DNA from: Rosistilla ulvae
GTDB lineage: Bacteria > Planctomycetota > Planctomycetia > Pirellulales > Pirellulaceae
NCBI RefSeq assembly: GCF_007741475.1
Contig: NZ_CP036261.1
Coordinates: 4,155,798 to 4,219,797 of the forward strand
Length of the DNA: 64,000 nt
Direction: 5' to 3'
Under the pieces are notes generated by a model that saw only the letters and a list, made by a program, of their open reading frames with translations, was not told where the DNA came from and made no database searches. Position 1 is the first letter of the stretch; each line of letters opens with the position of its first letter. This document shows positions 26,970 to 36,318 of the stretch, piece by piece. Position numbers and translations under genes: made by a program.

Positions 26970-28072
26970 GAACGGATACTCGATGTTGTGAGAACGCGGA
27001 AAAAGTTTGCGTATAAATCGGCACATTGCCCCGCAGACCACTGCGACAGCGCGAGCTCCTGGTTCTGCTTCCCGAGCGTGCTATCGGAAGCCAAGTTGAA
27101 CCCACGCTCCATCGCCTTGGCGGCGGTCGCCGGTCGCTCGGGATCAAACACAACGTTTCCGGTTTCGCGCAGCAGATGACCAACATCAAGCCAGTCGGGA
27201 CCAACGACAACTTTCCCAAAAGTCATTCCCAAGGTGATATTGCCGGAATTTAGTACTTTGAGCCGAGGGATGAACAGTACATCGGCAGCATTTAAATAGA
27301 GCTGTGTATGGTTGTCTTCAACGAAGCTGTAATTCAGGCGAAATCGGGGATGTAAGCGGTAGTACAGACGAGTCAAATCACGCAACCAATATTTTAAACG
27401 AATCCACGAGACATGGTACAACTTCTCTCGCCATCGGGAAATCAATAAAAACTTATTTTTGTCGTCGATATTTTGAAACGTGTTTAAAATCAACGCTCGC
27501 TCTGCGTCATTCCGTACCGCCCCAAAGACGAGCATGACGCGTGCTTCCTTAGGAATCCCGAGCTGATTTCGTGCTTCCACGCGTGAAATTACATTTGGCA
27601 AGCTGCAATAATTTTGATGTGGCACGATTACATGCTGCGGCGGACCGTGCACAAACGCCGTATCGGAGTATCGGCTGTTGAATTCATCAATGCTTGGTTG
27701 AGCAAAATGGACGATGCCATGCGCATATCGATAAACCATTTCATACAATTGCTCCCAACGCGGATTGGTTGTCGCCAAGTGAGGCAACAACACATGCCGC
27801 GTAAAAACGATCTTGGAGCGTGCTGACCAATACGCCATACGTGCTTCAATATCCGAAAACATTTGGTCATCGAGCGCATCGTCGAAATAGGCCTGCTGAA
27901 CCTCGTTGGTGAGATATTCGGGGAAGTGCAAATGCACGACATCAAAGTCCCCCTCTCTGTTCCAAAAACGCCGATGGTCGTGAGTCAGTTCGTGATTTTG
28001 GGCAATCGCTGCGTTCAGATCGACAAGAAAGCGATTGCTGGGAAGCGGAATATTACCAACGAGAATTCGCAT
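26966..28072 (-). CDS. glycosyltransferase (GT-B, GT4-like)
   Basis: A 368-residue protein with GT-B layout. VVHLHFPEYLTNEVQ (about 45-59) and IVFTRHVLLPHLATTNPRW (about 87-105) mark the acceptor domain. VMLVFGAVRNDAERALI (about 178-194) opens the donor domain, and YLNAADVLFIPRLKVLNSGN (about 259-278) with GKVVVGPDWLDVGHLLRETG follows. The E-x7-E element of GT4 is replaced by an S-G-N region, as in the branch that includes capsular galactosyltransferase-like proteins. The gene overlaps the downstream epimerase by 4 bases. Confidence 0.75.
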   Translation of the reverse strand: MRILVGNIPLPSNRFLVDLNAAIAQNHELTHDHRRFWNREGDFDVVHLHFPEYLTNEVQQAYFDDALDDQMFSDIEARMAYWSARSKIVFTRHVLLPHLATTNPRWEQLYEMVYRYAHGIVHFAQPSIDEFNSRYSDTAFVHGPPQHVIVPHQNYCSLPNVISRVEARNQLGIPKEARVMLVFGAVRNDAERALILNTFQNIDDKNKFLLISRWREKLYHVSWIRLKYWLRDLTRLYYRLHPRFRLNYSFVEDNHTQLYLNAADVLFIPRLKVLNSGNITLGMTFGKVVVGPDWLDVGHLLRETGNVVFDPERPATAAKAMERGFNLASDSTLGKQNQELALSQWSAGQCADLYANFFRVLTTSSIRS

Positions 28073-28134
28073 TATGTAGGAATGGCTATATTAGGAATCG
28101 GGTGTTATTCATGACAGGTGCTCGCAGAGCACGG

Positions 28135-29145
28135 CTATTCCGCACTAATAAATCGATTTTTCACCGACAAAACTCGGTCGATGACTGGAGTAGATCGAAA
28201 CGCCTCACGCACCGTTTGGTCAAAAAAACCATAACGTTCCCGAAATTGACTTGGTTCATGCAGCAACCAGATGCCGATTGCCTTGGCTGCCTTCCATCGC
28301 TCACCACGCCCGGCGCGAAATTTTGCGTATCCGCGGCGATAGGCCTGCATGATGTCCGAACGAACCCTTCCGTTTCGGAAGCACTGCCCAAGGTCTCGCC
28401 ACCACAATTCCATGTACTTGTGATGTTCATCCACCTGGGTCATGCGATTGTTGGCATGTACTCGCCGGACGACGACGGGGGTTGCCAGGTTGCCAGCCGC
28501 TAACCGCCCAAAAGCGCTCATCCGCTTCCACATGTGAGTGTCCTGTTGCAGCCGAAGCTCGGTATGAAAAAGGCCAACCCGATCAAAGAACTCGCGCCGG
28601 ACCGTGATGGTATCGGTGCTGAAATCACCTTTGATCGTCGGATGCGCGTGCAACAAGACCAGCGGCAACTCTTCGGGCGTCGGCACGCCCCCGGTCAGCG
28701 TCAGCAATTCAGGGCGCCCTTGATCGAGCCACATTTGCCGCAGTGACTCGCTCTCGTAGTGATTTCCTAGCGCGTTGTAGACGCCATCGATCGTTGAGTC
28801 TTGGGACAGGATCTGTTTGTCCGCTTCGAAGCGGTTTTCCAGATACCAATCGTCTGCATCGAGAAATGCGATGAACGGAAACTGGGAGTGCTGGATGCCC
28901 AGGTTGCGACTGGCGCCTGCCCCACGGTTCTCGCCTCCGGGATGCTGCAACATCCTGACTTTTTCAAACTCTTTTTCCAACTGGCGGCAAACATCAATCG
29001 CCCCGTCGGGCGATCCATCTTCGACCAGAATGACCTCACCCACCTCCGGCAACGCCACCGCCGACTCTACCGCACATCGGACCATACCCGCAGCGTTATA
29101 GACCGGCGTAACGATCGATACCGCGAATTTTGGTGAACGCTTCAT
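28135..29145 (-). CDS. glycosyltransferase family 2
   Basis: A 336-residue GT-A enzyme. VSIVTPVYNAAGMVRCAV (9-26), VGEVILVEDGSPDGAIDV (about 35-52), GENRGAGASRNLGIQHS (about 70-86) and FIAFLDADDWYLENRFEAD (about 90-108) are complete GT2 motifs. Later, LRLQQDTHMWKRMSAFG (about 196-212) carries the D-x-x-x-W acceptor motif. Its ATG overlaps the upstream GT4 stop (ATGA). The transferred sugar is unknown. Confidence 0.9.
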   Translation of the reverse strand: MKRSPKFAVSIVTPVYNAAGMVRCAVESAVALPEVGEVILVEDGSPDGAIDVCRQLEKEFEKVRMLQHPGGENRGAGASRNLGIQHSQFPFIAFLDADDWYLENRFEADKQILSQDSTIDGVYNALGNHYESESLRQMWLDQGRPELLTLTGGVPTPEELPLVLLHAHPTIKGDFSTDTITVRREFFDRVGLFHTELRLQQDTHMWKRMSAFGRLAAGNLATPVVVRRVHANNRMTQVDEHHKYMELWWRDLGQCFRNGRVRSDIMQAYRRGYAKFRAGRGERWKAAKAIGIWLLHEPSQFRERYGFFDQTVREAFRSTPVIDRVLSVKNRFISAE

Positions 29146-30353
29146 GACGTAGCGAGAACGCTTTGGAACAGATTGTCATACTCCTCCAAAACCCGTTCGG
29201 GACGAACAAGATTCGTGACAGAAGCCTTCGCGTTCTTTCGCATTCTAGCACGCAGTTCCGACGAATTCGCCAATTCCATCGCACGTTGAATCAAAGATTC
29301 CATGTCCATAAATGGAACGACGAAGCCATTGACACCGGATTCAACCAGTTCACGATTGCCCCCCACGTCCCAGGTGACAACCGGTAGCCCCAACGCAAGT
29401 GCCTCGACAAGTGCACTACTGAAGTTTTCTATCAGCGTTGGGGAAACCGCCCAGTCACACGCCGCAACGTCCGCCAGATTGCGAATGTAGGACTGGGAAC
29501 CTGGCGCATAGACTACGACTTGTTTTGGTAATTGGTCTAATTCGAATCGAAGCGTTTGAGAAATAGCTCCCGAGACAAAAAAAGCGATGTCACCCATGAC
29601 AGAAAGGCGACGAATGATTTCGCACGTGTATCGTTCACCCTTTATCACCGCACCACCCGATGGAATGTAGACCAACGTTGCTTGCGAAGAAACACCGAGT
29701 CGCGTTCTCGGAGAAGAGTCCCCCAGTTGATCCAAAAATTCCGTATCGACAAAATTCCGAATGACCCGAACATCACAGTCCGGGTTAAAGGTCTGGCGTG
29801 TCACGTCCGCGATGTACTGAGAGACAGCAGCAACGGCATCTGCCTTTCGGAACGCCCGCAATTCCAACCGGTGCGCAAGTTGCAGGTCGATCCACGAGTA
29901 CTGCGTTGCGATTGGATTGCCTTCAAATCGACGATAATTGTGGTGTGCGACCCAGATCAACTTGCTGTCGGAGGGAAGCTTGAGCGCCAGGGCGGGAACA
30001 AAATTATCGGGGCATAGGACAAAATTGGGACGGAACGATCGTAGCGAACGGTTCAAACGCCGCACCGCGGGAATGATCCGCAATATACGTTGACAATTCG
30101 TAGCTGCTTCCCCCTTTGCGTACCGCCTAATCCAAGCGGATGCTGCCGCCTGTAGCATCCAGGCCAGTGGGGCCGCAGTCTTCGCACGTGTCACGTTGGG
30201 CTCAACCGCCGCGTCATTATCGTCGAACGCAAAGATGCCGACGTCATGTCGTTTCCGCAGGCATCTGGCCAGGTTAAAATGTGCTGCCGCGATGCCTCCG
30301 CCCTTGGGCGGGTAGGTGCGCGTGATAACGGCAATGCGGTAACGTGGGGGCAT
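29142..30353 (-). CDS. glycosyltransferase family 4
   Basis: A 403-residue GT4 enzyme. The start RIAVITRTYPPKGGGIAAAH (5-24) is the standard acceptor loop of GT4. ADAVAAVSQYIADVTRQTF (about 166-184), VIRNFVDTEF (about 192-201), and YIPSGGAVIKGERYTCEIIR (about 223-242) lead to the E-x7-E element SPTLIENFSSALVEALALG (about 308-326). The start is put at ATG 30353; a TTG six bases upstream (30359) is possible. It lies in the same tight run as the next two GT4 genes upstream. Confidence 0.89.
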   Translation of the reverse strand: MPPRYRIAVITRTYPPKGGGIAAAHFNLARCLRKRHDVGIFAFDDNDAAVEPNVTRAKTAAPLAWMLQAAASAWIRRYAKGEAATNCQRILRIIPAVRRLNRSLRSFRPNFVLCPDNFVPALALKLPSDSKLIWVAHHNYRRFEGNPIATQYSWIDLQLAHRLELRAFRKADAVAAVSQYIADVTRQTFNPDCDVRVIRNFVDTEFLDQLGDSSPRTRLGVSSQATLVYIPSGGAVIKGERYTCEIIRRLSVMGDIAFFVSGAISQTLRFELDQLPKQVVVYAPGSQSYIRNLADVAACDWAVSPTLIENFSSALVEALALGLPVVTWDVGGNRELVESGVNGFVVPFMDMESLIQRAMELANSSELRARMRKNAKASVTNLVRPERVLEEYDNLFQSVLATS

Positions 30354-30370
30354 CAGCAAACGCTTTACGC

Positions 30371-31489
30371 TTAGAAGCGTGTGGAAGAGCTCAACAGCCC
30401 CGAATAGATGTCATCGAGTTGCTTGGCAACCACTGGCCAACTGAATGAATCGACAACGCGCCGCCTCGCCCTTGGCATACGTCCAAGCTTAACCGATTGG
30501 CCGATTTTGCATTTCAAATCCTCAAGATTATTCGGTTCGTAGAGGAAACCAAATTCCTCGCTCCCGATCACGTCAGCACAACCGTAGGACCTGGGTGCCA
30601 CGCAAGGTTTCTCCATTGCCATCGCTTCCAGCAAGACCGTTGGCAAACCTTCACGATGGCTAGTCATCACCAACGTTGAGCAGCGTGAAAGCAATTCTAA
30701 CGTGGCTTCATGAGACAGCGGCCCCAACGGTTGGACATTCAGGGGCACTTCAACGCAATAACGCTCCTCGAAATTACCTCTGGTCAATCCAGTACCAACC
30801 ATTGAAAACTGCAACTCTGGTAGACGCCTGGCGACTTCGATAAACGCGGATGGATTCTTGACTTCGTCATTTGACCCTACAAAAACCACCGTGTTGATAC
30901 GTGCACCATCCTGCGTCTTTGCCCTAATTCCATCACAGAATGAGACGTCGACGGCGTTGGGAATGACAACTGTTTCAATACGATGCTGATCCAGCAAATA
31001 ACCTGCCAGCCACGGGCTCACGCAAATACGAACGTCTGCTTTTGCCGCGTGATTTAACAATGCGTGATTAGTTTTTTCTTGCCAAGCTTTAAGTTTGCCG
31101 CCATAGTCCTCTGCAAAATACAATGCGTGATACGTGTGCACCCAAGCCTTGCCGGCTTGTTGCGCACGCTGAGCAATCGCAATGAAATCCGGATCGACGT
31201 GAGAGTGAAATAGACTGTGCCGATCAATTAACGGATCGCCCAAATCCGCATGGTATTGGGATCTTTCATCACGCGTTTTTAAGAAGTCGTGCGAAGGAGT
31301 ACTTGGGTACAACGCGACCGCATGCTGTGAATATTTTTCAATGCATTCCAAATGACGGCGTACACCACCGATGTTTGCCGCACGCCAAGCGAACCCAAGG
31401 GCGACCGATTGCCGGCCCTGCATACTTTTTGCGCGATCGTTATCCGCGCGGGCGACTCTCCACTGACGATACTTCGATTTAAGTCCCAT
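30371..31489 (-). CDS. glycosyltransferase family 4
   Basis: A 372-residue GT4 enzyme. Acceptor domain: LGFAWRAANIGGVRRHLECI (about 31-50), and AWVHTYHALYFAEDYGG (about 117-133). Donor domain: INTVVFVGSNDEVKNPSAF (about 199-217), FSMVGTGLTRGNFEERY near 232-248, then VMTSHREGLPTVLLEAMAME (about 275-294) with the E-x7-E pair. The C-terminus ends in a short Ser-rich tail. It overlaps the upstream gene by 1 nt (TAATG). Confidence 0.89.
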   Translation of the reverse strand: MGLKSKYRQWRVARADNDRAKSMQGRQSVALGFAWRAANIGGVRRHLECIEKYSQHAVALYPSTPSHDFLKTRDERSQYHADLGDPLIDRHSLFHSHVDPDFIAIAQRAQQAGKAWVHTYHALYFAEDYGGKLKAWQEKTNHALLNHAAKADVRICVSPWLAGYLLDQHRIETVVIPNAVDVSFCDGIRAKTQDGARINTVVFVGSNDEVKNPSAFIEVARRLPELQFSMVGTGLTRGNFEERYCVEVPLNVQPLGPLSHEATLELLSRCSTLVMTSHREGLPTVLLEAMAMEKPCVAPRSYGCADVIGSEEFGFLYEPNNLEDLKCKIGQSVKLGRMPRARRRVVDSFSWPVVAKQLDDIYSGLLSSSTRF

Positions 31490-32652
31490 TAAATAACCTG
31501 ATGCTCATTGATCAGTTGCAAAACGCGCTCCGCAAGTCCCTCGGGGCTAAAGTGCTGTACAATTCGACGCCGGTTGCTCTCTCCACGCTGCAACCGTTCA
31601 TTAGACGAACTTGCCAGACGATGCATAATGCGAAACAAGCCGTCCCCGTCACGAGGACTGGCTAATACGTCGCCGGCCTCCGTATCCCCAACCGCCTGAC
31701 GCATGCCAGAGATATTGGTGCCGCAAACTGCCAAACCGTGCGACATCGCTTCGAGCGCTGCGTTTGGACAGCCCTCTGTTTCGGAACTGTGCACGGCAAA
31801 ATCTGTCGCACTCCACAAACTGGCAGGCTTAGCAACAGCGCCAAGAAAATGCACTGATCCACATAAACCAAGGTCGAATGCAAGTACTTTTAACAGATCG
31901 GTCGATTCTGCCAATCGACCTGCAAGGGCAAGATGACAGTGTTTGCCAACATCCGTCTTGCGGAGTTCCGCAAACGCCTTTAGCAGCGTCGTGTGATCCT
32001 TGAATTGTGTTAGGTTTGCGACCATCGTGATCAATAGCTGATCTGAATGAATGCTTAAGGTTTCCCGCCAATGGGAGTTGTCTGATCGTTGAGGTATTAC
32101 GATTCCATTGTTGAGTACTTCGATTCTATTTTCAGGGAGCCCAAACTTTCTGACTAAAAAGTCACGCCCTTCATATGAATTCGATACGACTTTGGGCACC
32201 GAATGAATTATTTTATGTTCCAGCTTGCTGCCATAAATGTCTCGCCCTTCGTCGCGTTGGTTCCACCACGTGAAACTCGCCTTGCTCCGCCGCCACACCA
32301 TTCCGACAATTTTGCAGTTAAAGCCGATATACGGCAAAATGTAGTCAGGACGCAATTCATAGCGCAGGTACCGCTGCAATCTACGCAGGGTGATGAGCTG
32401 CGAAATCCTTCCGTTGTTCCAGTTGAGCGGAAAGACGCGAGGTTCGATGCCCAGTTCCCTGATTTCACTGGAAACCCGGCCTTCACCTCCCCACGCCAAA
32501 AACTCAACATGGCAGCCAACTCGTCGTCTTAGTTGATCCGCCAGGATGATCGCCTGACGTTCCGCCCCACCAAGTTTCGCGTATTGTCCAAGCACGAATA
32601 GAAATCGACCACCGGCAAACCGATCGATCGAAGCTTGCGAGATTTTATTCAT
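31489..32652 (-). CDS. glycosyltransferase family 4
   Basis: A 387-residue GT4 enzyme. FLFVLGQYAKLGGAERQAII (about 18-37) is the glycine loop of the acceptor domain, and VSNSYEGRDFLVRKFGLP (about 155-172) with VLNNGIVIP (about 178-186) is conserved linker. The donor domain has LITMVANLTQFKDHTTLLKA (about 208-227) and the E-x7-E element in SSETEGCPNAALEAMSHGLA (about 291-310). It is translationally coupled to the asparagine synthetase remnant upstream (ATGA). Confidence 0.9.
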   Translation of the reverse strand: MNKISQASIDRFAGGRFLFVLGQYAKLGGAERQAIILADQLRRRVGCHVEFLAWGGEGRVSSEIRELGIEPRVFPLNWNNGRISQLITLRRLQRYLRYELRPDYILPYIGFNCKIVGMVWRRSKASFTWWNQRDEGRDIYGSKLEHKIIHSVPKVVSNSYEGRDFLVRKFGLPENRIEVLNNGIVIPQRSDNSHWRETLSIHSDQLLITMVANLTQFKDHTTLLKAFAELRKTDVGKHCHLALAGRLAESTDLLKVLAFDLGLCGSVHFLGAVAKPASLWSATDFAVHSSETEGCPNAALEAMSHGLAVCGTNISGMRQAVGDTEAGDVLASPRDGDGLFRIMHRLASSSNERLQRGESNRRRIVQHFSPEGLAERVLQLINEHQVI

Positions 32653-33482
32653 GCGGCACTGGTTTCACGACTGCCAATCTGACAAAGCCACTCTTCGAGT
32701 ACCAACAACAACCAAACGTTGACAACACGTCCCGCATCCAGGTTTACATGAACTTGCTCTTGCTCAAACCACTGGGCGATACTGGCTCCAGGGTCTGTCA
32801 GTCGTTGGCGAACGTCATCCGCCTGACCGGTGTTGCGATCGAACCAAGATTGCAACGGCATAACAAAGCCTTGTTTTGGTCGGTTGGCAAACGCACCGCC
32901 AAGCTTCTTTGCGGCCAGTGTTTTCAGTGGGATCTTACCGCTGTAGCTGTGTCCATCGGAATCCCGTGCGTATAAAGCGCCGGGGGCAATCGAGCTGACC
33001 GATCCAAAGAAGTTTCGATCCAGCATTGGCGGTCGGACTTCTAAACCGAAACGCATGCTCGCAATGTCGACCTTGCAAAGAATGTCCTCCGGAAGAAACG
33101 TCTCCATGTCGCAACGTTGCACTCGATTGACGCCGCGCAAACCGCCACCAATTTCAAATGCGTGGTCAAACGCTTCATCGCGCTGATCGGTCAAGAATCG
33201 CAGCTCAGGCCGCCACAATCGCTCTCGCGCGGCGTCGGTATACCGATTCACACAGTCCGTCCAATGCTGAGGGTCGGATGATGTATCATAAGCCTGCGAG
33301 TAACGCCACGGCATGGCTGCCTTTGCCAACGGACGAATCTTACCGCGCCAACCGGTTTCATTCGCAGAGCGGTAGTAATCGACCTTCCTCAACCAATTCC
33401 CATAGGTCCCGTATCCCGCCAACATTTCATCGCCACCGTCTCCATTAGAACCATTGGCACATAACAAATAGAAACTTGGCAA
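32649..33482 (-). pseudogene. asnB: C-terminal remnant of asparagine synthetase B
   Basis: Only the last 277 codons or so of an AsnB-type enzyme (usually about 600 or more) are present. Recognisable parts are NGDGGDEMLAGYGTYG near 12-27, LPEDILCKVDIASMRFGLEV near 129-148 followed by RPPMLDRNF, and SGKIPLKTLAAKKLGG near 180-195. The N-terminal Cys2 glutaminase domain and the S-G-G-x-D-S pyrophosphatase loop are missing, so it cannot make asparagine or amidate a sugar by itself. The open frame begins at TTG 33482 immediately after, and in frame with, the TAG of the FkbM gene. The sequence just before GDGGDE is also shorter than in the family. A rearrangement scar is the likeliest explanation. 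Confidence 0.8.
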
Positions 33483-34151
33483 CTATATCCAATTAAAGTA
33501 AATGTTAGAGAGACCGGCATCCTTCACACGTTGACGTATCACGGCCATGCCTTGCGAAGTGTCCGGAATGCACTCTTCATGCGTCTCGACAAGTGTGATG
33601 TCGACCCGTCGCAGGAGATCTCTATTAAGCAGGTCTTCCAACACATGAACCTCCGCACCCTCGATGTCGATTTTTAAAACACGTATGCGGCTAAATCTTC
33701 TCAGGAAATCAGAAAACCTGATAACATCAACTTCAGCGTAGAAGGCGTTGTTGTTATTTGTCTTGTTAGGGTTTAGCGTTGACCCTACCGAATATTTGAC
33801 GGGATCGGTCAAGTGTTCTTCACGAAAGAACAACTTCATTCTCTCAACCTTGTTTGAAACTGCGACGTTGTGGAGACGCACGTTCCAATTCCAGCGAAAC
33901 TTCTTTTCCAACACGCGAAAGGCGTTCGGATCGGGCTCGAACGCATGGACTTTTGCGCCAGTATTTGCCATTAACTGTGTGATTTTTCCGACGTTTGCTC
34001 CAAGGTCGATAGCAATATCCCCCCGACGCAATTCAGAGAACAAGTATTCGTCCTCGGCAGAAAGAGTTTCTCCGGTAACAACAGATGAGCTTAGACGTGC
34101 TTGCGTTACCTGGGATACAGGCCGGCAAACTTTCAGTTGAGGCCAGAACAC
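33483..34151 (-). CDS. FkbM family methyltransferase
   Basis: A 222-residue SAM-dependent methyltransferase. AIDLGANVGKITQLMANTG (about 47-65) and VHAFEPDPNAFRVLEKKF (about 68-85) form the cofactor site, and VLKIDIEGAEVHVLEDLL (about 158-175) is the FkbM signature. The C-terminus SNIYFNWI matches the usual end of this subfamily, so the domain is complete. The start is GTG 34151; the frame is open further upstream and no Shine-Dalgarno sequence decides it. Its stop codon directly precedes the AsnB remnant in the same frame. Confidence 0.83.
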   Translation of the reverse strand: MFWPQLKVCRPVSQVTQARLSSSVVTGETLSAEDEYLFSELRRGDIAIDLGANVGKITQLMANTGAKVHAFEPDPNAFRVLEKKFRWNWNVRLHNVAVSNKVERMKLFFREEHLTDPVKYSVGSTLNPNKTNNNNAFYAEVDVIRFSDFLRRFSRIRVLKIDIEGAEVHVLEDLLNRDLLRRVDITLVETHEECIPDTSQGMAVIRQRVKDAGLSNIYFNWI

Positions 34152-34196
34152 AATTGATATGCAACCATAATTATGGGAAGAGGATTTGTTGAAAAA

Positions 34197-35435
34197 TCAG
34201 GTAATAGCCCAGGTTCCGGTCGCGACACATCCGGCACGAGATGCAGGGCTTCCGCCAACAACATTCACCCCAAACGAATTACTCATATGGCAGTACGTTC
34301 TGCTTAAGTCAGACGCCGTCAAAACAATACTGACCTGGTGAGCTCCGGCATTCAGTGGAAGTGCGTCGAGTTCCAATGATAGGCTGGCATTGCCATCCTT
34401 CGGTGAAAACTGTTGACCGTGCCCATCCTGACCAACAGCATCCAACACAGGGATCAGTTCCTGGTTCCAGAAGAGGACTTGAGCTGTTGCTCGGTCAATA
34501 TGGTCATCGCATTTTAGATCTAGCTGCACACAAAGACGGTCACCATGCCGTGCCAACACAACACCGCCCAGTTCACAAGTGTTCTGCCCACAGCTAGCTT
34601 TGACTTTGGTGATTTGAATTTCACCACTGCCAACGACACTTGTACTACCCGCAGAGAACAGCCGGAAGTAGGTTTCAAGTCCGTCAGGGAGACTACGGCC
34701 TAGGTACTCCGGCTTTCCACGATTCAGAACAAGCAGTTCCGTGCAGACCCGCATCACCTGTGTCATTGAATGCGATACAAAAATCACGGCGCAATTATCC
34801 AACAGGTCCGCAATTTTATTCAAACATTTGTAGCGAAATCCAACGTCGCCAACCGCCAGGACTTCGTCTATCAGCAAAATATCGGGTTCCATTTGGCTGG
34901 ACACCGCGAAACCAAGCTTGACTTTCATGCCCGAACTGTAGTTCCTCATCGGCATGTCGAGAAATTCTTCTAGTTCCGAGAAGTCGATGATTGCATCGAG
35001 CTTGGCATCGGTCTCCCGCTTTGAAAATCCGAGCAAAGCGGCTTGGTTGTAGATATTCTCGCGGCCCGTCAGGATGGGATTGAAACCAGCCCCTAATTCG
35101 ATCAACGCGCCTACACGACCTCGCATCGTGATCCGCCCCTCGTCGGGGCGATTCAGGCTGTTCAACATTTTCAACAGCGTGCTCTTCCCAGCGCCATTGT
35201 GTCCGATCAACCCAAGACACTCGCCCCTTTTCACCTCGAAGGAGACATCGCGAACCGCCCAGAACTCATCGTATCGCAACTCTCGCGTCGAACCATCATG
35301 CCCGGAGTCTTGGTGCCACGGATTTAAAGCCGTCGCCATGTCCTGGACGCCGTACCAGAGCGAACGGCGCAGCGACCGACAGAATTTTTTGGAAACATGT
35401 TCGGCGCGGATTAATACTTCACTATCGTTGGACAT
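34197..35435 (-). CDS. wzt: ABC transporter ATP-binding protein with C-terminal carbohydrate-binding domain (Wzt-like)
   Basis: A 412-residue ATPase of the polysaccharide exporter. Walker A LIGHNGAGKSTLLKML (about 75-90), Q-loop near the glutamate-rich LIELGAGFNPILTGRENIYN (about 110-129), signature YSSGMKVKLGFAVSS (about 166-180), Walker B DILLIDEVLAVGD (about 184-196) and the H-loop FVSHSMTQV are all intact. After about residue 265 comes a separate beta-rich domain like that of Wzt, which recognises the finished, end-modified chain in O-antigen systems such as E. coli O9a. Here the methyl- and sulfotransferases nearby could supply such a terminal mark. It lies 19 bases after the permease gene. 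Confidence 0.92.
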   Translation of the reverse strand: MSNDSEVLIRAEHVSKKFCRSLRRSLWYGVQDMATALNPWHQDSGHDGSTRELRYDEFWAVRDVSFEVKRGECLGLIGHNGAGKSTLLKMLNSLNRPDEGRITMRGRVGALIELGAGFNPILTGRENIYNQAALLGFSKRETDAKLDAIIDFSELEEFLDMPMRNYSSGMKVKLGFAVSSQMEPDILLIDEVLAVGDVGFRYKCLNKIADLLDNCAVIFVSHSMTQVMRVCTELLVLNRGKPEYLGRSLPDGLETYFRLFSAGSTSVVGSGEIQITKVKASCGQNTCELGGVVLARHGDRLCVQLDLKCDDHIDRATAQVLFWNQELIPVLDAVGQDGHGQQFSPKDGNASLSLELDALPLNAGAHQVSIVLTASDLSRTYCHMSNSFGVNVVGGSPASRAGCVATGTWAIT

Positions 35436-35454
35436 AACGAATTGCAGTTCGCGA

Positions 35455-36318
35455 TTAAGCGTTCATTCGCTCAATGATATGAGGCATGGTGACCTTAAAT
35501 ACAACGGTCGCAGCAACCAACGCCAAGAAACTCAGAATCAGCGTGATCCCGGTCAACACCCCAAAGGGCGACTCACTGCCAATCAACCAATAGCGACTGG
35601 AGACCAACGGCGCGGTGATAGGGTTCAACAGCAACAGATTGTGCATGCTTCCCGAGGCTGGAAGCGCGTAGATCACGGGCGTCGCAAAGAAACCAAATCG
35701 CAAACCCAATTGAACAGCTCGGCCAATATCCATGTACAGCGCGGACAAAGGAACCAAAATCAGGCCCAAAGCACACCCAAATACTACAAGTGTTAGGAAA
35801 CCAAGCGGGAACAACAACATGCTCCACGAGAACGCAATTCCGTAGGCTGGCAGCGCGGGAATCAAAACCAACGCCGGAATCATCGTGTTTAAGAGCGCCT
35901 TGCCGATCCCGGATAGGACCAACGCTTCGTGAGGGAAATTGACTTTGGACAGGACGCTCCGCGCTTCCGCCATAATCGCCTGCATGCCGACGACCGACAT
36001 GTTAAATGCCGTCCATAATACCGTTCCGGTCAAGACAAATATTGGCACCGGCGCATTGCCGGTATCGATCGATACGAGTTGTTCATTGTTTAAGAATATC
36101 CAGATCGCGGCAGTCGCCAGCGGCGGCAGCAGGATCCAAAAGTATCCCAACAAACTTTGACGATACATCGCCCGGGTATCGCGCAGGAACATTCGCCAAG
36201 CGAGTGCCTGACTTTGTGGTATGTCGCTTATCATCGCTGCGATCGCGTCGGTAAAAGCATCGAAACCACCATGTGGCGTGATCACGCGTTCACGAAGCAC
36301 TGGTCGCGGATCGTTCAA
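35455..36318 (-). CDS. wzm: ABC-2 type polysaccharide export permease (Wzm-like)
   Basis: A 287-residue membrane protein with about six hydrophobic segments. [20 protein letters not shown] (about 39-58) followed by [18 protein letters not shown] is the hallmark start of ABC-2 polysaccharide exporters. Later segments are [40 protein letters not shown] (about 179-198) and [15 protein letters not shown] (about 209-223). It pairs with the following Wzt-like ATPase to move the polymer across the inner membrane. The start is TTG 36318, which overlaps the rfbA stop as TTGA. Confidence 0.9.
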   Translation of the reverse strand: MNDPRPVLRERVITPHGGFDAFTDAIAAMISDIPQSQALAWRMFLRDTRAMYRQSLLGYFWILLPPLATAAIWIFLNNEQLVSIDTGNAPVPIFVLTGTVLWTAFNMSVVGMQAIMAEARSVLSKVNFPHEALVLSGIGKALLNTMIPALVLIPALPAYGIAFSWSMLLFPLGFLTLVVFGCALGLILVPLSALYMDIGRAVQLGLRFGFFATPVIYALPASGSMHNLLLLNPITAPLVSSRYWLIGSESPFGVLTGITLILSFLALVAATVVFKVTMPHIIERMNA

